NCBI GenBank assembly: GCA_012522445.1
Contig: JAAYKL010000099.1
Coordinates: 1 to 34,228 of the forward strand
Direction: 5' to 3'
Length of the DNA: 34,228 nucleotides
Source of the DNA: Myxococcales bacterium
GTDB lineage: Bacteria; Myxococcota_A; Polyangia; JAAYKL01
Of the stretch, positions 16,305 through 26,021 are shown piece by piece. Made by a program: the position numbers and the translations under genes. How positions within the stretch are numbered: the stretch's first letter is position 1; every line of letters starts with the position of its first letter. The notes beneath the pieces are model-generated. The model was not told where the DNA came from, made no database searches, and worked only from the letters and a program-made list of their open reading frames with translations.

Positions 16305-17792
16305 TCACGGCATAGAAGGCTGCAGGTCCACCACCAGGCGCGTGGTCTGCTGGGGGTGGATCACCACGTTTTTGCGCAGGGGCTCGCGCATGTCTGGGTG
16401 GGTGAAGACCACCAGGTGACGGCCCGCAGGCAACGAGATGCCCAGCAGGGGCGTGGTACCCAGGGGCTTGTTGCCGACGCGCACTTCGGCCCAAGGGATG
16501 GCGTTGACGTCGAGGGTGCCGGTGCGCACCCGGGGCTTGGCGGTGTCGGTCTCCGGGGGAGCGGCGGCGTCTTCGGGGGCCGCGGATGGGGGCGGTGTGT
16601 CGGGGGTTGTCGCCGGGGGGATCGCGTCGGCGGGGGCCGGCGCAGGCGGCGCGTCGGGGTCGACGGGGACGCGCTGGGAGAGGCGCAATTCTGCGGGCAT
16701 CTCCGGCGAGGAAGGCGATGCGACGGGCGTGTGAAACAGCCACAAGAAGCCGAGGATCGCCAAGAAGGTCACGCCCATGGAGAACCACGCAATGCGGCGG
16801 TAGCGGGCCGCCATGACCTTGGGAGACGGCGGCACCCGGCTGGGCGCGCGGTGCAACAGGGATTTGCGCGCAGGCGGCACCGGATCGCTGAGAGAGACCA
16901 CAAAGCTTCCCAGGGCCGCCTCGGACAACGGGCCGTCGAACGCGTCGTTGAGGATGGCGAGCACGTCCTCGCGGAACTCGGTCGCCGTGGCGTAGCGCGC
17001 TGCGGGGTCAAAGGCCACCGCGCGGTCGATGCACCGCACCAGCGCCGGGCTGTACCAAGGGGCGACATCCCCCAAGGAGGGGTAGCGCGTCCCTGACGAC
17101 AGCGTGTCGAGGATGGCGTTGCCCTGCCCGCCGGAGGGATGCTGTCCCGCCAGCAGCTCGAAGAGGCTCACGCCCAAGGAGAAGAGATCGCTGCGCGGGT
17201 CCGCCGCCTGGCCGCGCACTTGCTCCGGCGACAAGTAGGGCAGCTTGCCCTGGGGCGGGTGCTCATCTGCGGGCGACTCGCTCTCTAAGGCCGCCGAGAC
17301 GCCAAAGTCGCACAGCCGCACCTCGCCGTTGGTGCCGACGAGGATGTTCTCGGGGGAGACGTCCTGGTGCACCACCGGGGGCGACGCCTCGTGGGCGCTG
17401 CGCAGGCCGAGCAACACCGCAGCGGCAACGGTGAGCACCCACTCCGGCGGCAACACCACCCCGCGCACGGCGCAGCGGCTGGTCACCTGGGCCAGGTCCA
17501 TGCCCGACACCAGGGACATCACCAGGAAGGCCTCTCCGTCCACCTCGCCGAAGTCCAGCAGCGAGACGATGTTGTCGTGGCGCAGGCGATCCAACAGCCG
17601 GGCTTCGGCCAGCAGCATTTGGGCCTGACGCGGGTCGGTGCGCGTCGACGCGTTCAAGCGCTTGAGCACCACGCGCTCTCCCGGGGTGCGCGGATGCGCC
17701 GACCGGGCGATGTAGAGCTCGGCCATGCCCCCCGAAGCCAGGGGTTTTTCAAGGGTGTAGTCGCCAAACGGCATGGGCAGCGCAGTGGGCAT
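16305..17792 (-). CDS. Ser/Thr protein kinase with transmembrane segment and PEGA-like domain
   Basis: ATG 17792 overlaps the cdaR stop (TGATG) and gives 495 residues. Residues 12-285 are a complete Hanks-type kinase: ASGGMAELY glycine loop, Lys44, Glu64, catalytic loop HQDVSPEN (142-149), DFG (162-164) and SPE (188-190). HQD replaces the usual HRD, so it is a non-RD kinase whose activity may not need activation-loop phosphorylation. One membrane helix (about 334-353) is followed by a Pro/Ala/Thr linker (356-425) and a PEGA-like beta domain (about 425-491; GTLDVNAIPWAEVRVGNKPL, then GTTPLLGISLPAGRH). The kinase should face the cytoplasm and the PEGA-like domain the periplasm. As the last gene of the cdaA operon, it is plausibly linked to envelope or c-di-AMP signalling, but its substrates are unknown. 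Confidence 0.9.
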   Translation of the reverse strand: MPTALPMPFGDYTLEKPLASGGMAELYIARSAHPRTPGERVVLKRLNASTRTDPRQAQMLLAEARLLDRLRHDNIVSLLDFGEVDGEAFLVMSLVSGMDLAQVTSRCAVRGVVLPPEWVLTVAAAVLLGLRSAHEASPPVVHQDVSPENILVGTNGEVRLCDFGVSAALESESPADEHPPQGKLPYLSPEQVRGQAADPRSDLFSLGVSLFELLAGQHPSGGQGNAILDTLSSGTRYPSLGDVAPWYSPALVRCIDRAVAFDPAARYATATEFREDVLAILNDAFDGPLSEAALGSFVVSLSDPVPPARKSLLHRAPSRVPPSPKVMAARYRRIAWFSMGVTFLAILGFLWLFHTPVASPSSPEMPAELRLSQRVPVDPDAPPAPAPADAIPPATTPDTPPPSAAPEDAAAPPETDTAKPRVRTGTLDVNAIPWAEVRVGNKPLGTTPLLGISLPAGRHLVVFTHPDMREPLRKNVVIHPQQTTRLVVDLQPSMP

Positions 17793-18754
17793 CAAGGCAG
17801 CAATGATACGGTCGCTGGTTCTACGCTGACCAGTTCGACGTCCTTGGGCAGGTCGTTCACCAACACCGCAAACTCGGGGCGCTTGCCCGGTGCAGTGCGC
17901 AGCGGCGCGTCGACGTGCACCTGGGCGAGAATTTTCGCGGCGTCAAAGTCGGTCCAAGACGCCTTGGGCGCCGAGAGCACCACGGTGGCGGTGGCGCTTG
18001 AAAAGCGGGCGTTGGGCAGGCGCGGCTCCGAGACAATGGGCACATCGGCAAAGCTGCGCTGCTCGCGCTTGGGCGCCAGGGTCAAGCGCACGCGGTATCC
18101 CTCGCGCTGAAAAGCCACCCCGTCGACAAAGGCCAGTTGAATCGGCACATCCAGCGGGCCCGCCACCAGGTCGCCGACGTCCAGCGCCTCGGTCTCGATG
18201 AACTCCAACGCGCGCACCAGGGAGGCGGCGCCGCGCACGTCGACCTTCGCGGGATGCACCACGGGGGCTTGGGAGAGCGACAGGTGCTCGGGCACATCGC
18301 CGATGGCGTGCAGGCGCACAGGCAGGGTCGCCGTCACCACTTTCTCGAGGCGCACCGGGATGCCCTCGGGGCGGATGTCCAGCACCTCCACGTCGTGCAG
18401 CTCCAGGTCCTGTGCATCGAAGAAATAGGTGAAGGAGCCCGCCTCTTTGCGGTCGCGCAGATCCATGGTCACCATCAGGGCGGGTTCGGCGCGCAGGGCA
18501 TTGACCCGCGACGCCCGGCCGCGGATGTGCACGCGAATCGACGCCACCCGGGAGCTGGTCAGGGCGAGGTTGGCCTCGGTGGACGGGGCGATCACGTTGA
18601 CGTCGAGGTCGACCCAACCATCGGACTTCTCTTGCGTGCGCACCCCGACGAAGAGCCCCAAGGCGATCAAGAGCGCGATGAGCTTGGTCTCGCGGTTTTG
18701 CACGAAGACCATCTGGGCAAAGTCTTTCAGGCGTTCCAGCATCGGCGAACTCAT
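17792..18754 (-). CDS. cdaR: YbbR-domain protein, CdaR-like regulator of CdaA
   Basis: ATG 18754 overlaps the cdaA stop by 4 bases. The 320-residue product has an N-terminal membrane helix (about 23-41, LIALLIALGLFVGV) preceded by the typical NRETKLIAL. A large extracytoplasmic part follows, made of repeated beta-rich YbbR units; recognisable starts include VDLDVNVIAPS, VTATLPVRLHAIGDVP and RSFADVPIVSEPRLPN. In Firmicutes CdaR binds CdaA and tunes c-di-AMP synthesis in response to envelope state. The same pairing and order here support this role. The symbol is by synteny; ybbR is the older name. Confidence 0.85.
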   Translation of the reverse strand: MSSPMLERLKDFAQMVFVQNRETKLIALLIALGLFVGVRTQEKSDGWVDLDVNVIAPSTEANLALTSSRVASIRVHIRGRASRVNALRAEPALMVTMDLRDRKEAGSFTYFFDAQDLELHDVEVLDIRPEGIPVRLEKVVTATLPVRLHAIGDVPEHLSLSQAPVVHPAKVDVRGAASLVRALEFIETEALDVGDLVAGPLDVPIQLAFVDGVAFQREGYRVRLTLAPKREQRSFADVPIVSEPRLPNARFSSATATVVLSAPKASWTDFDAAKILAQVHVDAPLRTAPGKRPEFAVLVNDLPKDVELVSVEPATVSLLP

Positions 18755-19602
18755 CGGCGACGTCCCTTCTTCGCCGCGCGTTTCTTGGCGTTGCGCGCCC
18801 CGGTGGGCAGCAGTTTTTTGCGCCGCGTGGACTCGGACGAAAAGAGCAGCAGCAGGTTTTGGCGCAGCTCGCCAATGCTGATGTCGCGCGTCAATTCGCC
18901 GCGATAAGCGATGGAGACGGTGCCGCGCTCTTCGGAGATCACCACGCCCACCGCGTCGGTTTGCTCGGAGATGCCGATGGCCGCACGGTGGCGCGTCCCC
19001 AAGGCCTTGTCGATTTTGGGATTCGACGACAGGGGCAAGAAGGCGCCCGCCTCCAGAATTTGGTAGTTGCGGATGAGCACCGCGCCGTCGTGGAGCACGT
19101 TTTCGGCGCTGGGCACAAAGATGGCGCAGAGGAGCTCGCGGCAGACATTGGCCTCCAGGCGCGTCCCGGCGGCGGCGACAAACTCCACCAGGGAGGCCTC
19201 GCGCTCAAAGATGATGAGCCCGCCGATTTTGGCGCGGGTCAGGCGTTCGGCGGCCTGCACGACCTCTTCGAGGATGGCGGTCTGCTTGGCCCGGGTAAAC
19301 CAGGCGAAGCGCCCCAGCCGCACCAAGGCGCGGCGGATGTCGTCCTGGAAGATGATGAGGATGAAGAGCACCACCACCGACATGAACTGATCGAGCAGCA
19401 GGTAGGTGGTGACAAAGCCGAACTGGCGGCTGAACACATACAGCAAAATAAAAAAGAGCAGCCCCACGGCCATGGGCACGGTGCGGGTGCCGCGCACCAA
19501 GCGCAGCAAGATGTAGACGAGGTAAAAGACGATGACGAGGTCGAGGATGGCCACCCAGATGCTTTCGTCGGTGGGCAAGGCGCTACGAAAAAAATCAAGC
19601 AT
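18751..19602 (-). CDS. cdaA: Diadenylate cyclase CdaA
   Basis: ATG 19602 overlaps folP by 8 bases. The 283-residue protein has three N-terminal membrane helices (about 15-36, 42-58, 65-85) and then a DisA_N cyclase domain. Both catalytic signatures are present: HDGAVLI (171-177) and TRHRAAIG (203-210), with GAFLPLS between them. It joins two ATP molecules into cyclic di-AMP at the cytoplasmic face of the membrane. The C-terminus is Arg/Lys-rich (about 260-283). Order folP-cdaA-cdaR is a conserved arrangement, making this one of the safest calls here. Confidence 0.95.
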   Translation of the reverse strand: MLDFFRSALPTDESIWVAILDLVIVFYLVYILLRLVRGTRTVPMAVGLLFFILLYVFSRQFGFVTTYLLLDQFMSVVVLFILIIFQDDIRRALVRLGRFAWFTRAKQTAILEEVVQAAERLTRAKIGGLIIFEREASLVEFVAAAGTRLEANVCRELLCAIFVPSAENVLHDGAVLIRNYQILEAGAFLPLSSNPKIDKALGTRHRAAIGISEQTDAVGVVISEERGTVSIAYRGELTRDISIGELRQNLLLLFSSESTRRKKLLPTGARNAKKRAAKKGRRR

Positions 19603-20470
19603 GGGCGTGGGTCACTTCTGCGGAATGTCGCGCGATGGCCAGGGCCACTTGGGCGGTTTGTTTCATGACGGCGACATCGTGAACGCGAATGGCGGCAACC
19701 CCTGCAACGGCGCTCCAGGCCACGGCCGCCGCGGTCCCGCCCAGCCGCTGGGTGACGTCGGCACCGCACAGCGCGCCGATGAACGACTTGCGCGACGGGC
19801 CCACCAACACCGGAAAGCCCAGCGCCACCATCTCGGGCAAGCGCCGCAGCAGCTCCAGGCTTTGCGCCGCTGTCTTGGCGAAGCCGATGCCGGGATCCAG
19901 CCAGATGTCGCTGGCCAGCACACCGATGTTTTGCGCGCGCCGAGCGGCCTGCAGCAGCTCGTCGTTGACCGTCTTCACGACGTCGTCGTACTGGCAGAGG
20001 GATTGCATGGTGGCCGGGGTGCCGCGCGAATGCATCAACACCAATCCAGCGCCGTGCGCCGCCGCCAATTGCGCCAACGCGTCGCCACCGCGCAGCGCCG
20101 AGACATCGTTAATGATGTTGGCCCCCGCCTGCAGGGCAGCCTGCGCCACTTCGGGCTTGGTGGTGTCGACAGAGAGCACTACGTCGCTCTCCGCACGCAG
20201 CGTTTCAATGACCGGCACGACGCGAGACAGCTCAGTCGCCGCGTCCACCGGTGCGCTCCCCGGCCGGGTGGATTCGCCGCCCACATCGATGATATCGGCG
20301 CCTTCGGCGATCATTTGGCGCCCTTTATGCAAGGCCTGTTCCAACGTGGCGTGTTGCCCGCCATCCGAAAAGGAATCCGGGGTGACATTGAGCACGCCCA
20401 TGATGCGCAGGGGCCGCAAATGGTGGGAATCTTTCATGAAGCGACCATACAACGCATCCCCAGACGACAC
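19595..20470 (-). CDS. folP: Dihydropteroate synthase
   Basis: The likely start is GTG 20470, with GGAAG 7 bases upstream (291 residues); ATG 20437 is an alternative that loses 11 residues. The protein has the DHPS signatures MGVLNVTPDSFSDGG and GADIIDVGGESTRPG, followed by SVDTTKPEVAQAAL, INDVSAL, DPGIGFAK, GPSRKSFIG and a final IRVHDV. It condenses 6-hydroxymethyl-dihydropterin diphosphate with p-aminobenzoate in folate synthesis and is the sulfonamide target. It follows ftsH by 41 bases and overlaps cdaA, so it belongs to the same transcript. All key motifs look normal. Confidence 0.96.
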   Translation of the reverse strand: MSSGDALYGRFMKDSHHLRPLRIMGVLNVTPDSFSDGGQHATLEQALHKGRQMIAEGADIIDVGGESTRPGSAPVDAATELSRVVPVIETLRAESDVVLSVDTTKPEVAQAALQAGANIINDVSALRGGDALAQLAAAHGAGLVLMHSRGTPATMQSLCQYDDVVKTVNDELLQAARRAQNIGVLASDIWLDPGIGFAKTAAQSLELLRRLPEMVALGFPVLVGPSRKSFIGALCGADVTQRLGGTAAAVAWSAVAGVAAIRVHDVAVMKQTAQVALAIARHSAEVTHAHA

Positions 20471-20511
20471 AAACTTTCTTCCAGGGCGAACGGAAATTCG
20501 AGCGCTGTTTT

Positions 20512-22353
<1,842 letters not shown>

Positions 22354-22474
22354 TGTTTTGCTCTATCGATTCAGGCGTTGATGCCCGATTTTGGAGTTGC
22401 TTTTTTTTGGTTGCGCGCGATGCGGTTGCTCATAAAACAGGGGGCTGTGTAACATGCCTCTTTATCCAATACAA

Positions 22475-22502
22475 ATTCTAACCGCTCTATATGACATATC
22501 AA
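22475..22502 (-). promoter_or_regulatory. Promoter of the ftsH operon
   Basis: On the minus strand, TTGATA (22497-22502) and TAGAAT (22475-22480) are separated by 16 bases. The -35 overlaps the tilS stop codon. The transcript would have a leader of about 115 bases before the ftsH GTG, long enough to hold a regulatory structure; none could be folded with confidence by eye. Confidence 0.5.
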
Positions 22503-23890
22503 GTGTGTCCCCAAAACGCGGCGGCATCTAGGTCGCGCAAAGGGCTCTGCGGCGCCACTTCCCAGCGGATGTCCAGGCCGTTGCCGCTTCCCCGAGTCAA
22601 CGCGCAGGACAGCACCTGTGTTCCCGACGCCAACACCGGCACCATCGGCCGGTAAAACGGGGGAACCCGCAACGCCGCCAACCGCCGCGCCACCGATTTT
22701 TGCGAATGGGCAAAGCGGTCGCCATTGCGCCACGTGCGGAGCTGCCACGGCGCCGCGAGCGAACGACTGTCGCCGCACACCGCGGCATCGACAATGCAGG
22801 AAACGCCGAGCTGCGGCAGCGATGCCCGGCCCGCTGGACAAATCGGCACCGGCGCGTCCACCGCGACCTGGGGCGCCGCCGAAAAAAAGTACAGATCGCC
22901 AAAGCTCACCCACGCCACAACGCCAGCGGGGAACTCGATGCACCGCGTCCGGCCGCTCGTCTCCATCGCCTGCAACAGCGACTGCACGTGGTGGCGTTGC
23001 AAGCGCCGCGTCGAGCCGTGCAGGCGCGCATACAACTCGCGGACCAACTGCGACCGGGCCCCCGGCGACAGCGCCGCCCACTCGGAGCGCCGCACCCGCA
23101 GACCACCGGCGAAGCGCAGCTCTCGCACCGCATGCGCCAACTGCGGCAGCAACGCACAGGCCGCCAAGTGCTGCGCGACATCTTGTGACAACTGGGCCAC
23201 GCGCACCGCAGCGCCCGGCACCAGTTCCTCCATCAACGGCAGCAATCGCTGGCGCACGCCCACACGCATGAAGCGCGCATTGTCGTTGCTGGGATCGGAG
23301 ACCCACCGCAGCCCTGCGGCGCGCAACCGGGCTTGTATGTCGCTTCGGCGCAGCGACAGCAACGGGCGCAGCAACGCGAGGTGTTCGTCCAAGGGACGCA
23401 TGTATGGAATGCCGCGCAGGCCCGTCATGCCCGTACCGCGCAGGATGCGCAGCAACACGGTTTCGGCTTGATCATCCAACGTGTGCCCCGTGGCCACAAC
23501 GGCACATCCCCGGCGCAGCGCCACCTCGGCGAGCCATTCGTAACGGCGCTCCCGGGCCCACTCCTGCAGGTTTCCCGCGGGGGCCACACCGGCGACAGCG
23601 ACGCGCTCCGCCGCCACACCAAAGCGCTCCGCCGCCGCGCGCACCACCGCCCATTCGGCGTCGATGCCCGGACGCAGGCCGTGATCGACAAAGGCGACCA
23701 CCGCGTCTTCTGGCGCGCACACCGACATGGTCAACAGCAACAAGCCCATGGAATCCGAGCCGCCGGACACCGCCAACAACACGCGCGGTGGCGAACCCGA
23801 AGGATCTGCCGCGCCCGACAAGGCTTGCCGCAACAACGCCGCTGCACGCCGCCATTGCTTCTCATCTGCAAAATGTGACTCGGTTTTCAT
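22499..23890 (-). CDS. tilS: tRNA(Ile)-lysidine synthase
   Basis: ATG 23890 is preceded by GGAAGAGAG (about 9 bases). The 463-residue protein has the PP-loop SGGSDS (42-47), then VDHGLRPG, ATGHTLDDQAETVLLRILRGTG and RPLLSLRRSDIQ, followed by the TilS substrate-binding region and a C-terminal domain with WQLRTWRNGDRF. It converts C34 of the AUA-reading tRNA-Ile to lysidine, an essential modification. It sits upstream of ftsH, a widely conserved order. Length and motifs are normal. Confidence 0.95.
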   Translation of the reverse strand: MKTESHFADEKQWRRAAALLRQALSGAADPSGSPPRVLLAVSGGSDSMGLLLLTMSVCAPEDAVVAFVDHGLRPGIDAEWAVVRAAAERFGVAAERVAVAGVAPAGNLQEWARERRYEWLAEVALRRGCAVVATGHTLDDQAETVLLRILRGTGMTGLRGIPYMRPLDEHLALLRPLLSLRRSDIQARLRAAGLRWVSDPSNDNARFMRVGVRQRLLPLMEELVPGAAVRVAQLSQDVAQHLAACALLPQLAHAVRELRFAGGLRVRRSEWAALSPGARSQLVRELYARLHGSTRRLQRHHVQSLLQAMETSGRTRCIEFPAGVVAWVSFGDLYFFSAAPQVAVDAPVPICPAGRASLPQLGVSCIVDAAVCGDSRSLAAPWQLRTWRNGDRFAHSQKSVARRLAALRVPPFYRPMVPVLASGTQVLSCALTRGSGNGLDIRWEVAPQSPLRDLDAAAFWGHT

Positions 23891-23912
23891 CGTCCGCGCT
23901 CTCTTCCGTGCG

Positions 23913-23940
23913 ATGCTACTTTTTCGAATCCCAATTACAA
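23913..23940 (-). promoter_or_regulatory. Possible tilS promoter
   Basis: On the minus strand TTGTAA (23935-23940) and TAGCAT (23913-23918) are 16 bases apart, about 23 bases before the ATG. Each hexamer matches four of six consensus positions. Confidence 0.35.
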
Positions 23941-24009
23941 CTTTATTTCGCCGCCAAGGCCATGTAACATCGAACGCACCTACAACCCTCTGGCAGCGAC
24001 GGATACAGC

Positions 24010-24627
24010 ATGAGCGACACCCCCCAACAAAACTCCACAGTCATCACGAGGGTCTCCAGCCCTAGGGTCCCCGAGGGACACGCCACGATGAGCTACACCG
24101 CAGTGACCACCCATCCCGAGATGGCCCACGCCTTCGCCAACCAGCTCCTCTACTTGGCGGGCCAGCTCATCCCCGACAAGCGCCTCACCCTCGAAGACCT
24201 CATCGCCATCTGCCGCATCGCCCTGCCCCAAGCCGAGCACCCCCTGCAAATCCTCGAGGGCCGCCACTTGCGCGGGCGCATCTCCGAGCAGCTCTCCCGG
24301 GCGCGCCGCTACGGCGAACCCTTCAGCATTCTCGTCCTCAAATGGGACACGACGCCCTCGCGCGATCTCCACGAGTCGGTCATCGACACCCTGTGCGAGC
24401 GCATGCGCCAAACCGACATCATCTTCACCTTTAAGAGACGCCTTATCTTAATGCTGCCGCACACCGAAGAGCAGGCCAGCATCTTGCTTCTCACCCGCAT
24501 CCGCAACTTGCTGGCGGCCATCCAACCCCCCAACGCCCTCAGCGCCATCGAGCGCCTCTCCTTTCCCTGCCCCAGCATCACCAAGGCCTCGCAAGTCCTC
24601 GATTGGGCCGAAGAGCAACTGCGCTAA
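24010..24627 (+). CDS. Degenerate GGDEF-like domain protein
   Basis: The 205-residue product starts at ATG 24010; ATG 24088 (with GAGGGA upstream) is an alternative that loses 26 residues. The core from about 85 on has the pattern of a diguanylate cyclase domain: LEGRHLRGRISEQLSRARRYGEPFSILVLKWD, then RMRQTDIIFTFKRRLILMLPHT and ILLLTRIRNLL. The signature loop that should read GGDEF is FKRRL here, so it cannot make c-di-GMP. The N-terminal 80 residues hold a helical segment without a recognised domain. It is probably a signalling or scaffold relic domain; function unknown. It has no membrane segment and is divergent from tilS. Confidence 0.65.
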   Translation: MSDTPQQNSTVITRVSSPRVPEGHATMSYTAVTTHPEMAHAFANQLLYLAGQLIPDKRLTLEDLIAICRIALPQAEHPLQILEGRHLRGRISEQLSRARRYGEPFSILVLKWDTTPSRDLHESVIDTLCERMRQTDIIFTFKRRLILMLPHTEEQASILLLTRIRNLLAAIQPPNALSAIERLSFPCPSITKASQVLDWAEEQLR

Positions 24628-24705
24628 CGCCCCGCCAACTGCCGACTGCCAATCGCCAACAGCCGACCGCCGCGCAAGCGCGCTGCGCACCGTTACATTT
24701 CAGGC

Positions 24706-24737
24706 AAAAAAAAACCCCGAAAACAGTGTTTTCAGGG
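24706..24737 (-). terminator. Rho-independent terminator of the tRNA operon
   Basis: On the minus strand CCCTGAAAAC-ACT-GTTTTCGGGG forms a 10-bp stem (one G-T pair) directly followed by nine T residues. It lies 14 bases beyond tRNA-Asp and is the clearest terminator in the window. Confidence 0.9.
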
Positions 24738-24751
24738 TTGCATTCGATGAG

Positions 24752-24825
<74 letters not shown>

Positions 24826-24867
24826 TAAATTTTCAAACAAATCGCAAACTCGTTGTTTGCGGCGTCT

Positions 24868-24940
24868 TGGGCGAAGCAGGGGTCGAACCTACGACATCCA
24901 GCTTGTAAGGCTGGCGCTCTGCCAACTGAGCTATTCGCCC
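24868..24940 (-). tRNA. tRNA-Val (anticodon TAC)
   Basis: The 73-base minus-strand gene has acceptor GGGCGAA/TTCGCCC with discriminator A, D arm with AGTTGGCAGA, anticodon stem CCAGC/GCTGG around loop CTTACAA (anticodon TAC), and T loop TTCGACC. CCA is not encoded. Confidence 0.95.
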
Positions 24941-24954
24941 GAGCAAGTGCGACG

Positions 24955-24983
24955 CTTCTAGCACCCGCATTCTGCAGTGTCAA
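24955..24983 (-). promoter_or_regulatory. Promoter of the tRNA-Val/tRNA-Asp operon
   Basis: On the minus strand a perfect TTGACA (24978-24983) stands 17 bases before TAGAAG (24955-24960), 14 bases upstream of the first tRNA base. A GC-rich run follows the -10, as in stringently controlled stable-RNA promoters. Confidence 0.7.
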
Positions 24984-25154
24984 TCGTATTTTTTTCATTT
25001 TCATGCACCAATTCACGCACCAAAATTCGCACCAATTCTCACCGGCAAACCCCGCCAAAAAACAGTCGCACTGAATACAGGGCTTGCCAGTCTGTTCCGA
25101 TTGAAATAAGGACTCCGCGCGGCCACTTTCATGGGCCGAAGCCCGAAATACGCA

Positions 25155-25183
25155 TTGTGTGAAACCCGTGTTTTGGCTATTGT
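25155..25183 (+). promoter_or_regulatory. Possible parAB promoter
   Basis: TTGTGT (25155-25160) and TATTGT (25178-25183) are 17 bases apart, about 46 bases before parA. The motif TGTGAA(A/C)CC occurs twice, starting at 25157 and 25181. Nothing else was recognised between the tRNA promoter and parA. Confidence 0.3.
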
Positions 25184-25229
25184 GAACCCCTAGACACTCA
25201 GCCAGCCGAACAACAAAAACAAAGACAAA

Positions 25230-26021
25230 ATGACAGTAGAAGACACCACGAAAACAGCTCGCATTATTTCCATTTCCAACCAAAAGGGCGGCGTTGGAAA
25301 AACCACGACCGCCATCAATCTCGGTGCCTCCTTGGCCGCTGCCGAAAAATCCGTCCTCGTCGTCGACCTCGACCCCCAGGCCAACGCCTCCTCGGGTCTG
25401 GGCGTCTCCGACCGCGACGCCACCAGCAACAGCTACCACGTCCTCATCGGCGCCATCTCTGCCGACGAAGCCGTGCACACCACCTCCCTCGACTTCCTCG
25501 ACGTCCTGCCCGCGCACCGCGACTTGGCCGGCGCCGAAGTCGAACTCGTCTCCGAAGAAAACCGCGCCACGCGCCTCAAAGACGCCCTGGAACCCCTGCG
25601 CGAACGCTACGACTTCATCATCATCGACTGCCCGCCCTCCCTGGGCATGCTCACCCTCAACGCCCTGGTCGCCGCCGACGCCGTCATCGTGCCCCTGCAG
25701 TGCGAGTACTACGCCCTCGAAGGCCTCTCTCGCCTCCTCGAAACCATCGGCATGCTCCGCGCCGACCTCAACAACACCCTCGAAGTCGATGGCATCGTGC
25801 TCACCATGTACGATGCGCGCAACAACTTGTCTCAGCAGGTCGAGCGCGAAGTGCGCGAAAACTTCGACGGCCGCGTGTTTCAAACCGTCATCCCGCGCAA
25901 CGTACGCCTCTCCGAATCACCGTCCTTTGGCAAGCCCGCCATCCTCTACGACCTGCGCTCCAAGGGTTCACAGCAGTACCTCGCATTTGCCAGGGAATAT
26001 CTCGAAAGCCGTTGTTCATGA
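25230..26021 (+). CDS. parA: Chromosome partitioning ATPase ParA
   Basis: ATG 25230 gives 263 residues; no Shine-Dalgarno sequence is visible and the leader is A-rich. The deviant Walker A motif KGGVGKTT (19-26) is followed by VVDLDPQANAS, the Walker B IIIDCPPSLGMLTLNAL and a C-terminal SPSFGKPAILYD. The short N-terminus without an extra helix-turn-helix domain fits chromosomal Soj/ParA rather than P1-type plasmid ParA. ParA binds DNA nonspecifically as an ATP dimer and, with ParB, moves the origin region. The stop overlaps parB by 4 bases (ATGA), so the pair is translationally coupled. Confidence 0.95.
   Translation: MTVEDTTKTARIISISNQKGGVGKTTTAINLGASLAAAEKSVLVVDLDPQANASSGLGVSDRDATSNSYHVLIGAISADEAVHTTSLDFLDVLPAHRDLAGAEVELVSEENRATRLKDALEPLRERYDFIIIDCPPSLGMLTLNALVAADAVIVPLQCEYYALEGLSRLLETIGMLRADLNNTLEVDGIVLTMYDARNNLSQQVEREVRENFDGRVFQTVIPRNVRLSESPSFGKPAILYDLRSKGSQQYLAFAREYLESRCS

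Noticed and set aside
24631..24672. Repetitive GCCAACTGCC/GCCGACTGCC stretch before the tRNA terminator
   Set aside because: Short, imperfect and non-coding; it may be a decayed spacer, with no function visible.
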